The notes: a model not told the origin generated them from the letters alone. A stretch of DNA of 41,320 nt from Kineococcus sp. TRM81007 (GCF_022669155.1 NZ_JALBVB010000055.1:172133-213452), one strand, 5' to 3'. Positions 15,187 to 23,431 are shown, counted from the stretch's first letter. Made by a program: numbers and translations.

Positions 15187-16647
15187 TCAGCGCACCCCGC
15201 TCATCAGCCGCCGCACCAGGGGGCTGACGAGCAGCAGCACCGCACCGATCGCGATGGCGGTGCCGCCGAGGAACCCGAAGTAGGTGCGCTCGGTCTGCGG
15301 CGAGTAGTACGCGGCCAGCGTCCCGGCCAGGGCGGTGCCCAGCGCGATGGACAGGTAGAACAGCGCGACGAGCTGCGTGCGGTACACGGCGGGGGCGAGC
15401 TTCGTGGTGACCGACAGCCCCACCGGGGACAGGAACAGCTCCGCGAGGGTGAAGACGAGCAGGATGCCGATCAGGCCGAGCAGCGGGGCGCTGCCCGGCC
15501 CCCCACCGGCCATCGGGATGAACAGCAGGAACGCCACGCCCATGAGGGCGGTGCCGACGGCGAACTTCACCGGGGTGGACGGCTGGCGGTTGCCGAGCTT
15601 CGTCCAGACGGCGGCGAACACGGGCGCCAGGGCGATGATGAAGACCGGGTTGATGGACTGCACCCACGCCACGGGCATCTCCCAGCCGGCGATGGTGCGG
15701 TCCAGGCGCTGGTCGGAGTAGACGGTGACCACGGTGAACTGCTGCTGGAACAGGGCCCAGAACATGACGCTGGCCAGGAACAGGGGGATGAACGCCAGCA
15801 CGCGGCGCCGCTCGGTGGTGTCGACGCGCCGGCTGCCGAGAACCATCGCGAAGTAGAAGATCGACGCCACGACGACGAGAGTGGCGACGATCGTGTCGAG
15901 GCGGTCTGCGGTCACCACGCCGACCAGGTACAGCAGCACGACGAGGGCGAGCGCCGCCGCGGTCAGCAGCGCGACGCGCCTGCGGCGGTCGGCGGGCAGC
16001 GGGTCGGGGACCCGGCGGGCCTGCTCGGGCAGGCGGCGGCGCCCGACGGAGTACTGCACGAGGCCGGCGGCCATGCCGATCGCAGCGAGCCCGAACCCGT
16101 AGTGGAACCCGGCGGCGTCGCGCAGCAGCCCGGTGAGCAGCGGCCCGGCGAGCGCCCCGAGGTTGATGCCCAGGTAGAACAGGGAGAAACCGGCGTCGCG
16201 CCGCTCGTCGCCCTCGGCGTAGAGGGTTCCGACGATGGTGGTGGCGGTGGCCTTGACGCCGCCGCTGCCGAACGCGACGAGGACGAGCCCGACCGCGACG
16301 CCGAGCATGCCGGGCAGGACAGCGAGCGCGACGTGCCCGGCGAGGACGACGACGCCGCTGGCGAACAGGACGCGCTCGGGTCCGAGGAGCCGGTCGGCGA
16401 GCCACGCGCCGACGATGGTGGAGAGGTACACCGTCCCGCCGTAGGCGCCCACGATGCTCGTGGCGGTGGCCTGGTCGAGGCCGAGGCCGCCCTCGGCCGC
16501 GGAGTAGTACAGGTAGATCAGCAGGATGCCCTGCATGCCGTAGAAGGAGAAGCGCTCCCACATCTCCACGCCGAACAGGTTGGCGAGGGGCCTCGGCTGA
16601 CCGAGGAAACCGTGGTCGGGACCGCGCTGCTGGAGGGCCTCGCTCAT
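15187..16647 (-). CDS. POT/PTR2-family proton-coupled peptide transporter
   Basis: 486 aa, a usual length for the family, with about 14 hydrophobic helices. The proton-coupling motif ExxERFxxYG is present as EMWERFSFYG near residue 29, and the second PTR2 signature appears as FYLGINLGALAGPL. It would import di- and tripeptides with protons across the cytoplasmic membrane. The ATG at 16647 has GGAGGA 12 nt upstream, rather far. A DeoR regulator lies 62 bp upstream on the same strand, so the two could share a transcript. Confidence 0.93.
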   Translation of the reverse strand: MSEALQQRGPDHGFLGQPRPLANLFGVEMWERFSFYGMQGILLIYLYYSAAEGGLGLDQATATSIVGAYGGTVYLSTIVGAWLADRLLGPERVLFASGVVVLAGHVALAVLPGMLGVAVGLVLVAFGSGGVKATATTIVGTLYAEGDERRDAGFSLFYLGINLGALAGPLLTGLLRDAAGFHYGFGLAAIGMAAGLVQYSVGRRRLPEQARRVPDPLPADRRRRVALLTAAALALVVLLYLVGVVTADRLDTIVATLVVVASIFYFAMVLGSRRVDTTERRRVLAFIPLFLASVMFWALFQQQFTVVTVYSDQRLDRTIAGWEMPVAWVQSINPVFIIALAPVFAAVWTKLGNRQPSTPVKFAVGTALMGVAFLLFIPMAGGGPGSAPLLGLIGILLVFTLAELFLSPVGLSVTTKLAPAVYRTQLVALFYLSIALGTALAGTLAAYYSPQTERTYFGFLGGTAIAIGAVLLLVSPLVRRLMSGVR

Positions 16648-16709
16648 GAGCGATCAGGATCCTCCCCGGGCGACCGTCGTGCACACCGGAGCGCCGGCTG
16701 GTCCCTCGG

Positions 16710-17468
16710 TCAGGTGGCGTCGAGGACGGGGACCCCCGCCGCCCGGAGGTGTTCGAGGACGGGGTGGTCGTGGGGCGCGTCGGTGATGACGCCGCTGACG
16801 GCGGCGAGGGGCAGCACCGCGAAGGGGGACGCGGCGCCGACCTTCTCGCTGCTGGCCATGACGTGCGTCTCGCCGGCGCGGGCGGCCAGCGCCCGCTTCA
16901 CGGCCGCCTCGTCGGGGTCGCCGGTCGTCAGCCCGGCGCGGTGGTGCACGCCGGTGACGCCCAGCAGGAACAGGTCGGCCGTGACGGTGGCGGCCGCTTC
17001 GACGGTGGCCGCCCCGCAGGTCACGGCGGAGTGCTTGAACAGGCGGCCGCCGAGCACGTAGACGTCGACGCCGGGGTGCTCGAGGAGGGCGGCGGCGACG
17101 GTGGGGCTGTGGGTCACGACGGTGGCGCGCAGGTCGGCGGGCAGGGCGCGGGTGACGGCCAGGGCGGTGGTGCCGCCGTCCAGGAGCACGGTGCTGCCGG
17201 GGCGCACCAGCCGGGCGGCGGCGGCGGCGACGCGCTGCTTGCTCTCCGCGGCGATCGCGGTGCGCCGGGTGTGGTCCACCACGGCCGGGCTCGCCGGCAG
17301 CGCGCCGCCGTAGACGCGCTGGCACAGGCCGGCGGCGGCGAGCTCGCGCAGGTCGCGGCGGACGCTGTCCTCGGTGACGCCGAGGTCGGCGGCGACGTCC
17401 TTGGCGACGAGCTTGCCGTCGCGCGCCAGCCGGGCCAGGAGCAGTTCCCGGCGCTCACCCACCAGCAT
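16710..17468 (-). CDS. DeoR/GlpR-family transcriptional regulator
   Basis: 252 aa from ATG 17468, with GGAGGAG 5 nt upstream. The N-terminal helix-turn-helix (RRELLLARLARDGKLVAKDV to VTEDSVRRDLRELAAAG) and the following YGGA match DeoR repressors. The C-terminal DeoRC sensor domain shows TVLLDGGTTALAV, TVVTHSPTVAAAL, VYVLGGRLF and LFLLGVTGVH. Such proteins usually sense phosphorylated sugars and repress sugar or nucleoside genes. The inducer is unknown. It is divergent from nudK, with an inverted repeat in the short shared promoter region, so autoregulation plus control of nudK is plausible. Confidence 0.93.
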   Translation of the reverse strand: MLVGERRELLLARLARDGKLVAKDVAADLGVTEDSVRRDLRELAAAGLCQRVYGGALPASPAVVDHTRRTAIAAESKQRVAAAAARLVRPGSTVLLDGGTTALAVTRALPADLRATVVTHSPTVAAALLEHPGVDVYVLGGRLFKHSAVTCGAATVEAAATVTADLFLLGVTGVHHRAGLTTGDPDEAAVKRALAARAGETHVMASSEKVGAASPFAVLPLAAVSGVITDAPHDHPVLEHLRAAGVPVLDAT

Positions 17469-17485
17469 GCGCACTCCTCCGTATT

Positions 17486-17510
17486 GCTGCACGTTCTTCC
17501 GCGTTGCAGC
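17486..17510. promoter_or_regulatory. Inverted repeat between deoR-type gene and nudK (candidate operator)
   Basis: GCTGCA (17486-17491) and TGCAGC (17505-17510) form a perfect 6-bp inverted repeat with 13 bases between, extended by CG on the inner side with one offset base. It lies in the 56-bp gap between the two divergent starts, where a repressor could block both. Binding by the DeoR protein is inferred. Confidence 0.4.
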
Positions 17511-17524
17511 GTACCGTTCGGTGC

Positions 17525-18217
17525 ATGCCACCCCACTCCTCCACCGGCCGCCCGGGCGCCGACGTGCCCGACGCGCGGGGCCGCACCGGACTGCACCTGA
17601 CCGGCCGGGACCTGACCGGCAACCCGGACGTCGTCGTGCGCGACGTGGAGCTGATCGCCTCCGCCTGGCACGTCCTGCGCCGCACCACGTTCGACCAGCG
17701 CCGGCGCGACGGCCGGTGGACCCGGCAGCAGCGCGAGACGTACGACCGGGGTGACGGGGCCACGGTGCTGCTGCACGACACCGCCCGGGGCACCGTCCTG
17801 CTGACCCGGCAGTTCCGCTTCCCCGCGTACGTCAACGGCCACCCGGACGGGGTGCTCCTGGAGACGGCGGCGGGACTGCTCGACGGGGACGACCCCGCCG
17901 GCGCCGTCCGCCGGGAGGCCGCCGAGGAGCTGGGCGTCCAGGTCGGCGAGCTCGAGCACGTCTTCGCCCTCTGGACCAGCCCGGGCTCGGTCACCGAGCG
18001 CCTGCACTGCTACGCGGCCCCCTACACCCCGGCGGACCGCACCGGCCCCGGCGGCGGCCTGGCGGACGAGGGCGAGGACATCGACGTGGTGGAGCTGCCC
18101 TTCACCGCGGCGCTCGAGATGGTGGGGACCGGCGGCATCGCCGACGCCAAGACGGTCCTGCTCCTGCAGTGGGCCGCGCTGCGCGGCCCGTTCCGGGACG
18201 CCCCGCGGCCCGCGTGA
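17525..18217 (+). CDS. nudK: NudK-like Nudix hydrolase (GDP-mannose pyrophosphatase type)
   Basis: 230 aa from ATG 17525. No ribosome-binding site is seen, so it may be leaderless; TTG 17504 is a less likely alternative. The body matches NudK closely: TFDQRRRDGRWTRQQRE, YDRGDGATVLL, TRQFRFPAYVNG, AAGLLDGDDP, the Nudix catalytic helix RREAAEELG, SPGSVTERLHCY, GGGLADEGEDIDVVEL and IADAKTVLLLQ. NudK enzymes hydrolyse GDP-mannose and related NDP-sugars to sugar phosphate and NMP in the cytosol. The protein could tune nucleotide-sugar supply to the glycosyltransferases in this region, which is only an inference. Confidence 0.92.
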   Translation: MPPHSSTGRPGADVPDARGRTGLHLTGRDLTGNPDVVVRDVELIASAWHVLRRTTFDQRRRDGRWTRQQRETYDRGDGATVLLHDTARGTVLLTRQFRFPAYVNGHPDGVLLETAAGLLDGDDPAGAVRREAAEELGVQVGELEHVFALWTSPGSVTERLHCYAAPYTPADRTGPGGGLADEGEDIDVVELPFTAALEMVGTGGIADAKTVLLLQWAALRGPFRDAPRPA

Positions 18218-18220
18218 GAG

Positions 18221-18239
18221 CGGTGCGCCCGCCGCACCG
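18221..18239. terminator. Bidirectional terminator between nudK and the GAF-GGDEF gene
   Basis: CGGTGCG-CCCGC-CGCACCG forms a perfect 7-bp stem with a 5-nt loop in the 33-bp gap between convergent stops. Confidence 0.6.
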
Positions 18240-18250
18240 GACCGGGACGA

Positions 18251-19690
18251 TCAGGAGGGGACGTCCCGGTCCGGCGCGGGGGCCGCGGGGCCGGGGTCCC
18301 GCCGGTCGCGGGCCACGTGCGGGCCGGTACCGGCGCGCTTGGCGCGGTACATCGCCTCGTCGGCGGCGCGCAGCAGGCCGGTGACGTCGGTGGCGTGCCG
18401 GGGGGCGTGGGCGATGCCGATGCTGGCGCCGGTGCGCACGGTGCGGCCCTCGATCCCGTAGGGCTCCCCCAGCCGCTCGTGGACGGCGCGGGCGAGGCCG
18501 GCGGCGTCCTCGCGGACGGGGCCGGTCAGGGTGACGGCGAGCTCGTCGCCGCCCAGGCGCGCGGCCGTCGCGCCCGCGGGCAGGAGGGCGAGCAGCCGCG
18601 CGGCCACCTGCTGGAGCAGGACGTCGCCGGCGTGGTGGCCGAGGGTGTCGTTGACCCGCTTGAAGCCGTCGAGGTCGATGAGCAGCAGCGCCACCCTGCC
18701 GTCGCCGGTGACGGGGTCGAGGGCGTCGCCGAGGGCACCCAGGAGGGCGGCCCGGTTGGGCAGGCCGGTGAGCTGGTCGTGGAACGCGCGGTGCTCCAGC
18801 TGGTGCAGGTGGGCCCGTTCCAGCTCCCGCAGGCGGGCGTTGTCGACGACCACGGCGCCCTGCAGGGCGATGCGGTGGGCCAGGACGCGGTCGGCCGCGG
18901 TCCAGGTGCGGCGGCGGGTGACGTCCCCGCAGACGGCCGTGCCGACCAGGCCCTCGGCGCTCATCAGCGGCAGCGACACGTAGGAGCACACCCCGAGGGT
19001 CTGCACGAACCCCCCGGGGCGCACGGGGACCACGGCGACGTCGTCGACGAGTTCGGGGCCGCCGGCGCTGACGGCGCGCCACCAGGCCGGCGAGTCGCGG
19101 GCCAGGCGACCCAGCAGGCCCGCCGCCAGCCGCTGCTCCAGCCCCTCGGGCAGCCCGACGCCGAGGACGTGGGTGACGCGGGTGTCGGGGTCCACGAGCA
19201 TCACGGCGGCGCGCTCGGTGCCCAGGACGTCGGCGGTGACGGCGACGAGGAGGCGCCCGGCGGCCTCCACGCTGCCCGCCCGCGCGCCCTCCTCGAACAG
19301 GCGCCGCACGGCGTCGGTGACGCGGTGCAGCTCGGCCTGCTCGCGGGCGGCGGCCACGTCGCGCAGCGCCACGGCGAGGTGGTGGCCGGCCGCGGCACCC
19401 ACGACCGGGTCCACGGCGGACGGATCGCCGCCGTGCAGGTGCAGCAGCCCCAGCTCGGCGCCGCCGTGCCGCAGCGGGAACACCGCGCACGCGCCCGCCA
19501 CGGGACCGGGCTCACCGGCCCGGGCGACGACCACCAGGTCGCCCCCCTCGTGGGCGAGCACCTCGGCGCGGAGCACGCCCGAGCGCCGCGCCAGGGCGGT
19601 GTGCACGAGGTCCAGCGTGCGCTGGAGGGGGGCGCCCTCCTGCTGCGCCAGCTGCACGAGCTGCACCGGCAGGGCGTCCTGCGGGTCCAC
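18251..19690 (-). CDS. GAF-GGDEF protein with GGDEL active-site variant
   Basis: 479 aa from GTG 19690. TTG 19708 and GTG 19669 are alternatives, and none has a clear ribosome-binding site. It is soluble with no membrane helix. Two GAF-like regions cover about 10-270 (LPLMSAEGLVGTAVCGDV is typical GAF), then a GGDEF domain with DQLTGLPNRAAL, LLIDLDGFKRVNDTLGHH and ARLGGDELAV (380-384). The last signature residue is L instead of F; metal-binding residues are kept, so activity is possible but not certain. A FliA/WhiG-type promoter lies upstream (19773-19800) and a strong hairpin lies between it and the start. It would link an unknown GAF ligand to c-di-GMP. Confidence 0.88.
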   Translation of the reverse strand: MDPQDALPVQLVQLAQQEGAPLQRTLDLVHTALARRSGVLRAEVLAHEGGDLVVVARAGEPGPVAGACAVFPLRHGGAELGLLHLHGGDPSAVDPVVGAAAGHHLAVALRDVAAAREQAELHRVTDAVRRLFEEGARAGSVEAAGRLLVAVTADVLGTERAAVMLVDPDTRVTHVLGVGLPEGLEQRLAAGLLGRLARDSPAWWRAVSAGGPELVDDVAVVPVRPGGFVQTLGVCSYVSLPLMSAEGLVGTAVCGDVTRRRTWTAADRVLAHRIALQGAVVVDNARLRELERAHLHQLEHRAFHDQLTGLPNRAALLGALGDALDPVTGDGRVALLLIDLDGFKRVNDTLGHHAGDVLLQQVAARLLALLPAGATAARLGGDELAVTLTGPVREDAAGLARAVHERLGEPYGIEGRTVRTGASIGIAHAPRHATDVTGLLRAADEAMYRAKRAGTGPHVARDRRDPGPAAPAPDRDVPS

Positions 19691-19713
19691 GAGCGGGCCG
19701 CGCGTCAAAGCGC

Positions 19714-19740
19714 CGGGTGCGGGTTCTGCCCCCGCACCCG
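19714..19740 (-). terminator. 10-bp-stem hairpin: terminator of the CWB2 gene or leader attenuator of the GAF-GGDEF gene
   Basis: CGGGTGCGGG (19714-19723) and CCCGCACCCG (19731-19740) pair perfectly around a 7-nt loop. The hairpin is 72 bp past the CWB2 stop, yet inside the predicted 5' leader made from the sigma28-type promoter at 19773-19800. Confidence 0.6.
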
Positions 19741-19772
19741 CCTCGTGGTCCCCGGCCCCGGCACCCCGTCCA

Positions 19773-19800
19773 CATCGGCCCGCGCCGCGCCGCGCTTGAG
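19773..19800 (-). promoter_or_regulatory. FliA/WhiG (sigma28)-type promoter, site 2
   Basis: Minus-strand CTCAAG, 15 nt, GCCGATG. It begins 11 bp after the stop of the CWB2 gene and would drive the GAF-GGDEF gene with a leader of about 75 nt. Confidence 0.6.
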
Positions 19801-19811
19801 CGGGCGGGGCC

Positions 19812-20774
19812 TCAGGACGGGCGGGCTGCACCGACGTGGAGGCGGTCACCGGCGCCGCGGCGGTCCAGTTCGGCGCGCGTGGCGGCGGGGGTGGTGCCGG
19901 CGCCGGTGAGCAGCAGCGGTGCGGCGAGGTCCGCGGCGAGGGGACCGGCGGCCAGGGCGTCGGCGAAACCCGACCCGACGGCGAGGACGGCGGTGCCGGT
20001 GCCGGGGAAGAACCTCCGGCCGACCTCGGCGGCGGTGGCGTAGCGGTCGGCGCCAGCGATCCGCTCGAACACGGCGTCCCCGTAGCCGAGGGCGCGGATC
20101 TCGTCGAGCACGGCGCCGGAGACCGCGTCCTGCCCGCCGAGGACGACGAACCGGCTGGGCCGCAGCGGCAGGTTCGTCTCCTGCGCGGACAGCGCGGACC
20201 GGACGGCTCCGGGCAGCGAGTCCCGGCCGACGAGCAGGACGGGGGCCCCCAGGCTCCCGGCGGCCGCGGCCCCGGCCAGGGCGTCCGGGTAGTTCTCGCC
20301 GGTGGCGAGGAACACCGTGCCCGGGTCGTCGAAGAGGGTGCGGGCGACGCGCACGGCGGTGGCGTAGCGGTCGGGGCCGTCGACGCGCACGACCGCGTGC
20401 CCGAGGCGCTGGAGCTCCGCCTCCACGGCGGTGCCCACCGACGACGTCCCCCCGACGAGGTACACGGCGGTGGGGTCGAGGTTCGCGAGCTCGTCGAGGG
20501 TGGCCCGCGGCACCTCGTCCCGGCCGGTGAGCAGCACGCGGCTGCCGTCGGCGGCCGCGGCGGCGCTCGCGGCGAGCGCGTCGGGGAAGTCCTCACCGGT
20601 CGCCAGGTACACGGGGGCGTAGCGGTCGCCGACGAACGCCCGGGACACCGCGGCGGCGGTGGCGTAGCGGTCCGGGCCGGAGATCACCACGTCGGCCGCC
20701 TGCGCCGGTGCGGCGGTGCCGAGGGCGAGGGCGGCGGTGAGCGCGAGGACCGGCAGGGCGGGGCGGTGGCGCAC
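19812..20774 (-). CDS. Secreted cell-wall-binding repeat 2 (CWB2) protein
   Basis: 320 aa from GTG 20774, with AGGAA 6 nt upstream; a GTG at 20819 lacks a site. A short Sec signal peptide (VRHRPALPVLALTAAL, cleavage near AQA-AD) is followed by three CWB2 repeats, each opening with GxDRYATA (GPDRYATAAAV, GPDRYATAVRV, GADRYATAAEV). Each carries the xxATGENxPDALA and VYLVGG-type strands. In Firmicutes three CWB2 repeats form a trimeric module that binds anionic wall polymers. Here the protein consists of that module alone, so it may be a wall decoration or an adaptor. The related 33838-35487 and 35742-38204 genes add extra domains. Confidence 0.9.
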   Translation of the reverse strand: MRHRPALPVLALTAALALGTAAPAQAADVVISGPDRYATAAAVSRAFVGDRYAPVYLATGEDFPDALAASAAAAADGSRVLLTGRDEVPRATLDELANLDPTAVYLVGGTSSVGTAVEAELQRLGHAVVRVDGPDRYATAVRVARTLFDDPGTVFLATGENYPDALAGAAAAGSLGAPVLLVGRDSLPGAVRSALSAQETNLPLRPSRFVVLGGQDAVSGAVLDEIRALGYGDAVFERIAGADRYATAAEVGRRFFPGTGTAVLAVGSGFADALAAGPLAADLAAPLLLTGAGTTPAATRAELDRRGAGDRLHVGAARPS

Positions 20775-20862
20775 GGCGGTTCCTGACGTCGGGTTCCTCG
20801 GGCGCGACGAGTGTGTCACCGGGACCCGGGCGGCGCAGTTCGGCCGCCCGGCGGCGGTGCGT

Positions 20863-20887
20863 CCGGGCCGCCGCGGCGGCGGCCGGG
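20863..20887 (-). terminator. GC hairpin after the subtilisin gene
   Basis: CCGGGCCGCCG and CGGCGGCGGCCGG form a long GC stem with one bulge immediately past the TGA at 20889-20891. The rest of the gap to 20774 holds the CWB2 gene leader, without a recognisable promoter. Confidence 0.45.
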
Positions 20888-20888
20888 T

Positions 20889-23258
20889 TCAGAGGCGGGT
20901 GACCCGCCCGGTGGCGGCGTTCCACACCAGGGAACCGCCCTCGTAGTCCTGGCGCACCCCGCCGGGCACGGGGTACTCCCCGGTGCGGGGGTAGCCGAGG
21001 GTGCCGCGTTCCCAGCCCTGGCCGGCGTGGTGCCCGGCGAAGGCGCCGTGGACGGCGTGGGCGCCCAGGGTGGGCGTCCAGTACACGAGGCCGCCCTGGA
21101 ACCGCTGCACCCGCCCGCCGTCGCGGACGGCGAACTCCTCCCCCGCCGGGTAGCCCAGCGCGGAACCCTCCCACCCGGCCCGGCCCCACGCGTCGCGGAT
21201 CGCGCCGGTGACCACCTGCGCGCCCGTGGCGGGCGAGAAGTAGATCGAACCGCGCTCGAAGTGGTTGAAGGCGCCACCGCGGATCGCCGTCTCGCCGGTG
21301 GTGGGGTACCCCAGCGCGCCGTTCTCCCAGGACCCGGCGGCGTACCGGCCCAGGATCGCGCCGCGGACCTCGTGGGCACCCAGAGCGGGTGCCCAGTACA
21401 CGAGACCGCCCTGGAACCGCTGCACCCGCCCGCCGTCGCGGACGGCGAACTCCTCCCCCGCCGGGTACCCCAGCGCGGAACCCTCCCAGCCGGCCCGGCC
21501 CCACGCGTCGCGGATCGCGCCCTTGACCACCTGCGCGCCCGTGGCGGGCGACCAGTAGATCGAACCGCGCTCGAAGGGGGCGAACTCCCCGCCGCGCAGG
21601 ACGACCTGGTCGCCGGTGGGGTACCCGAGCTCGGAGCGGGTGGCGCCGTGGCGCACGTACGCGTCGTGGACGGCGCCGCGGACGGTTGCGGCCCGCCCGG
21701 CCGGGCCGGTGTAGGTGACGGACCCGTCGCGGTGGACGACGGGTGCGGGGGCGGTGGTCCGGGTCGGGCTCGCCGAGGGTGCGCGCGTCGGCGCCGTGGT
21801 CGGCGTCGTCGGCTTCGCCGTGGGTTTCGCGGTCGGCGCGGTGGTCGGCGCGGGCGCCGGGGTCGACGGCGGCGCGGGCCTGCTGGTCGCCGTCGGTGCC
21901 GCGGTCGGCACGGGGGTGGCGGTGACCGTCGGGGTCGCCGTGGGGACCGCCGTGGCGGTGGCCGTGGGGGTGGCCGTGGGGGTGGCCGTGGGGGCCGGGG
22001 ACGCGGCCGGCAGCGGCAGGGTCCGCCCGGCGCGCTGCGCGGCCAGTTCGACCGCCCGGTCGGCGCGCACGAGGCCGTGCCCGAAGTGGTCGTCGCGGCC
22101 GGTGGCGCCGAGGTCCTCGGCGGAGGCGACGAGCACCTCCTCGACCTCGTCGGGGGTGAGGGAGCCCGCGACGGCGACGACCGCGGCGGCGACGGCGGCG
22201 ACGTGCGGGGCCGCCATGGAGGTGCCGCTCATGCCCGCGTACCCGGGGTCCCTGCTGTACGTGGAGACGATGCCCTCACCGGGGGCGGCGAGGTCGATCT
22301 GCAGGCCGTGCTGGGAGAAGGCGGCGCGCTGGTCGGTCCGCGTGCTCGCCGACACCCCGATCACACCGGGGTCGGCCGCGGGGTGCAGCACCGGGTTGCC
22401 CTGGGCGCCGGAGTTCCCGGCGGCGGCGACCACGACGACGCCCTTGCCGCGGGCGTACCGGACGGCCTCCTGCACGGCGACGCTGGGGCTGTCCGAGGTC
22501 AGGCTGAGGTTGACGACGTCGGCGCCGTGGTTGGCGGCGTGGGTGATGGCGTCGGCGACGGCGGTCGTGGTGCCGTTCCCGGAGTTCGACAGGGCCTTCA
22601 GCGGCAGGATCCGGACACCGCCGGCCACGCCGTCGACGCCGCCGTTGCCGACGGTGGCGGCGATGGTGCCGGCGACGTGGGTGCCGTGGCCGTTGCCGTC
22701 GGCGCGCTCGGTGCCGGGGTCGGCGGTGAAGTCGGCGCCGGGCAGGACGCCCGGCAGGTCGGGGTGCTCGGCGACGCCGGTGTCGACGACGGCGACGGTG
22801 ACGCCACCGAGGGCGCCGCCGAGCTGCGCGGCGGCCCGCGGGGCGCGGACGCGCGCGGGCCCCCACTGCAGGGGGGTGTGGTCGGTGAGGGTGAACGCCG
22901 CCGGGGCGGTGTCGGCGATGCGCACGGTGCCGGCGGGACCGGCGGCGAGGACGCTGTCGAGGCCGTCGAGCAGGCCGATCACCCCGGCGGCCCCGGCGGC
23001 GTCGCCCGCGCTCACCGTCAGCGCGCGCGGGCCCTCGTCGGTCGCGACGGACACCTCGACGCGGGGGCCGGCGCCGGTGGTGAGCGCCCCGAAGGCGGAC
23101 TCCTGCGCCGCGTCCATCTCCGCCCGCACCGGTGCGGGCAGGACGGCGAGGTCGCCGGCGGCCGAGGCGGTCGCCGTGCCGGCACCGGTGCCGCTCAGCG
23201 CGAGGGAGATCGCCACCGCGGTCAGGACGGCGCGGGGGGCGGGGCGTCGTCGCGTCAC
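20889..23258 (-). CDS. Secreted subtilisin-like protease with C-terminal LGFP repeats
   Basis: 789 aa from GTG 23258. A signal peptide (TRRRPAPRAVLTAVAISLAL, cleavage near ASA) and a ~100-residue propeptide-like region precede an S8 peptidase. Its triad is D159 (AVVDTGV), H194 (GHGTHVAG) and S347 (GTSMAAPH), with AAAGNSG as the oxyanion region. A Pro/Thr/Ala-rich linker (about 425-530) leads to five LGFP repeats, so the protease is probably held at the envelope. Two of these repeats are a recent 315-bp DNA duplication. The -10 of a FliA/WhiG-type promoter ends 8 nt before the GTG, so the mRNA is probably leaderless. It may process surface proteins during motility or development. Confidence 0.93.
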   Translation of the reverse strand: MTRRRPAPRAVLTAVAISLALSGTGAGTATASAAGDLAVLPAPVRAEMDAAQESAFGALTTGAGPRVEVSVATDEGPRALTVSAGDAAGAAGVIGLLDGLDSVLAAGPAGTVRIADTAPAAFTLTDHTPLQWGPARVRAPRAAAQLGGALGGVTVAVVDTGVAEHPDLPGVLPGADFTADPGTERADGNGHGTHVAGTIAATVGNGGVDGVAGGVRILPLKALSNSGNGTTTAVADAITHAANHGADVVNLSLTSDSPSVAVQEAVRYARGKGVVVVAAAGNSGAQGNPVLHPAADPGVIGVSASTRTDQRAAFSQHGLQIDLAAPGEGIVSTYSRDPGYAGMSGTSMAAPHVAAVAAAVVAVAGSLTPDEVEEVLVASAEDLGATGRDDHFGHGLVRADRAVELAAQRAGRTLPLPAASPAPTATPTATPTATATAVPTATPTVTATPVPTAAPTATSRPAPPSTPAPAPTTAPTAKPTAKPTTPTTAPTRAPSASPTRTTAPAPVVHRDGSVTYTGPAGRAATVRGAVHDAYVRHGATRSELGYPTGDQVVLRGGEFAPFERGSIYWSPATGAQVVKGAIRDAWGRAGWEGSALGYPAGEEFAVRDGGRVQRFQGGLVYWAPALGAHEVRGAILGRYAAGSWENGALGYPTTGETAIRGGAFNHFERGSIYFSPATGAQVVTGAIRDAWGRAGWEGSALGYPAGEEFAVRDGGRVQRFQGGLVYWTPTLGAHAVHGAFAGHHAGQGWERGTLGYPRTGEYPVPGGVRQDYEGGSLVWNAATGRVTRL
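21061..21580. repeat. 315-bp internal duplication in the protease LGFP region
   Basis: The stretch around 21085-21265 recurs nearly base for base at 21400-21580. The offset is exactly 315 bp, or 105 codons, which equals two LGFP repeats. Synonymous positions are largely shared, implying recent duplication or gene conversion. Confidence 0.85.
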
Positions 23259-23266
23259 GGCCCCGT

Positions 23267-23293
23267 CATCGGCACGGGGACGCGGGACTTGAG
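23267..23293 (-). promoter_or_regulatory. FliA/WhiG (sigma28)-type promoter, site 3
   Basis: Minus-strand CTCAAG, 14 nt, GCCGATG. The -10 ends 8 nt before the GTG of the subtilisin gene, predicting a leaderless transcript. Confidence 0.55.
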
Positions 23294-23311
23294 CTCGCCG
23301 GGGGCAGCGGC

Positions 23312-23340
23312 CGGGTGATGCTCCTCACGGCGCTCACCCG
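23312..23340. repeat. Inverted repeat in the protease/hipB intergenic region
   Basis: CGGGTGA (23312-23318) and TCACCCG (23334-23340) are perfect arms with 15 bases between. The repeat lies between the divergent protease and hipBA promoters. It could be an operator or a hairpin; nothing else identifies it. Confidence 0.3.
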
Positions 23341-23398
23341 CGCCGCCGGGTCGCGACGGTCCGACTGTCCCCCCACCGCCCACAAAGTGAAGCCAGAG

Positions 23399-23422
23399 CC
23401 TGCAATGTGCGGTTTATGTAGG
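23399..23422. promoter_or_regulatory. Candidate hipBA promoter/operator
   Basis: CCTGCA (23399-23404) and TGTAGG (23417-23422) form an inverted repeat with one mismatch and a 12-bp spacer. It encloses an AT-richer stretch with TATGTA as a possible -10. HipB-type antitoxins bind such palindromes at their own promoter; the assignment here is inferred. Confidence 0.35.
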
Positions 23423-23431
23423 ATCGTGTTC

